Below, in pieces: positions 63,763 through 64,000 of a DNA stretch of 64,000 bases (its first letter is position 1; each line of letters opens with the position of its first letter). Below the pieces are notes generated by a model, which had not been told where the DNA came from, made no database searches, and was given only the letters and a program-made list of their open reading frames with translations. The translations under genes and the position numbers were made by a program. Source of the stretch: Pseudomonadota bacterium (GTDB taxonomy: Bacteria > Pseudomonadota > Gammaproteobacteria > Steroidobacterales > Steroidobacteraceae); assembly GCA_021843755.1 (NCBI GenBank), contig JAKBWB010000061.1, positions 1 to 64,000 of the forward strand, given 5' to 3'.

Positions 63763-64000
63763 TCAGCCCCGGCGCAGCAGCCGCGCCTTGTCGCGCTGCC
63801 AATCGCGCGCCTTCTCGGCGGCGCGCTTGTCGTGCTGTTTCTTGCCCTTGGCGAGGCCGATCAGCAGCTTCGCGCGGCCCTGCTTCCAATACAGCTCGAG
63901 CGGCACCAGCGTGTAGCCGCGACGCTCGACCGCACCGATCAGACCATTGAGTTCGCTGCGGTGCAGCAGGAGTTTGCGCGTGCGCACCGGGTCGGCGGGT
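63763..64000 (-). CDS. smpB: SsrA-binding protein SmpB, 3' part
   Basis: The visible 78 residues are the C-terminal half of Smp[64 protein letters not shown] in the sequence, ending ARLLRRG. The GKKQHDKR and DWQRDKAR parts are the conserved tail that enters the mRNA channel. The gene continues past the right edge. It is convergent with the DUF481 gene. Confidence 0.93.
   Translation of the reverse strand, partial: PADPVRTRKLLLHRSELNGLIGAVERRGYTLVPLELYWKQGRAKLLIGLAKGKKQHDKRAAEKARDWQRDKARLLRRG

Noticed and set aside
1-64000. CRISPR arrays and insertion sequences
   Set aside because: No regularly spaced repeats, cas genes or transposase-like proteins were seen. The only mobile element is the ssrA island.

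Overview
The window comes from a GC-rich gammaproteobacterium. The housekeeping genes (4.5S RNA-dnaX-ybaB-recR, rsgA, orn, ppsA with its regulator, ssrA near smpB), a cytochrome bc1 operon with a c4-like cytochrome and a HiPIP nearby, OpgGHD glucan genes and EgtBD all fit that class. The mix of TonB receptors, SDR enzymes and esterases recalls the Nevskiales, Steroidobacterales or Xanthomonadales side of the class. No species can be named from the sequence alone.

Region 1 (1-13.94 kb) is visibly less GC-rich than the rest and looks acquired. It holds a TonB-dependent receptor and an eight-gene carbohydrate locus: 2-oxoacid dehydrogenase-type E1 alpha and E1 beta, a class II aldolase-like protein that lacks the usual Asp-His of the active site, a lipoyl E2, an FGGY kinase, an SDR dehydrogenase, a polyol permease of the RbtT/DalT type and a SorC-family regulator. 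Read together, these suggest that a polyol is imported, oxidised to a ketose, phosphorylated, and then split by a TPP/lipoate complex into an acyl-CoA and a phosphorylated aldehyde. This is the best candidate for an undescribed system in the window. The region ends in a Sel1-repeat gene with no end of its own.

Region 2 (13.9-55.1 kb) is the high-GC chromosome. A TetR-controlled operon (TonB receptor, HSL-type esterase, 3-hydroxybutyrate dehydrogenase-like SDR, alpha/beta hydrolase) reads leftward from a promoter region with a perfect 14-bp palindrome. Next come the bc1 operon (Rieske, c4-like cytochrome, cytochrome b with an altered PEWY motif, cytochrome c1, small membrane protein), a YciK-like SDR without the catalytic tyrosine, a HiPIP and a PanE-like reductase. 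A decayed glycoside hydrolase remnant, a DUF748/AsmA-like protein, a UPF0016 transporter and a MerR regulator follow. Then come the ffs-dnaX-ybaB-recR block, rsgA/orn, the divergent ppsA/ppsR pair, a DUF1249 protein, a coiled-coil protein, Prc protease, a Gfo/Idh-amidase-ATP-grasp operon, egtBD and opgGHD.

Region 3 (55.807-62.475 kb) is a 6.6-kb integrative element inserted at the 3' end of ssrA. It is bounded by 23-bp direct repeats with one mismatch and carries a tyrosine integrase, HigBA, an AlpA-like regulator, a truncated DUF3987 protein, several small mobile-element proteins and a secreted Sel1 protein. Both ends carry matching GC-rich repeat arrays that could be integrase arm sites. 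Beyond it lie intact ssrA (tag ANDDNFALAA), a DUF481 outer-membrane protein and the 3' part of smpB.
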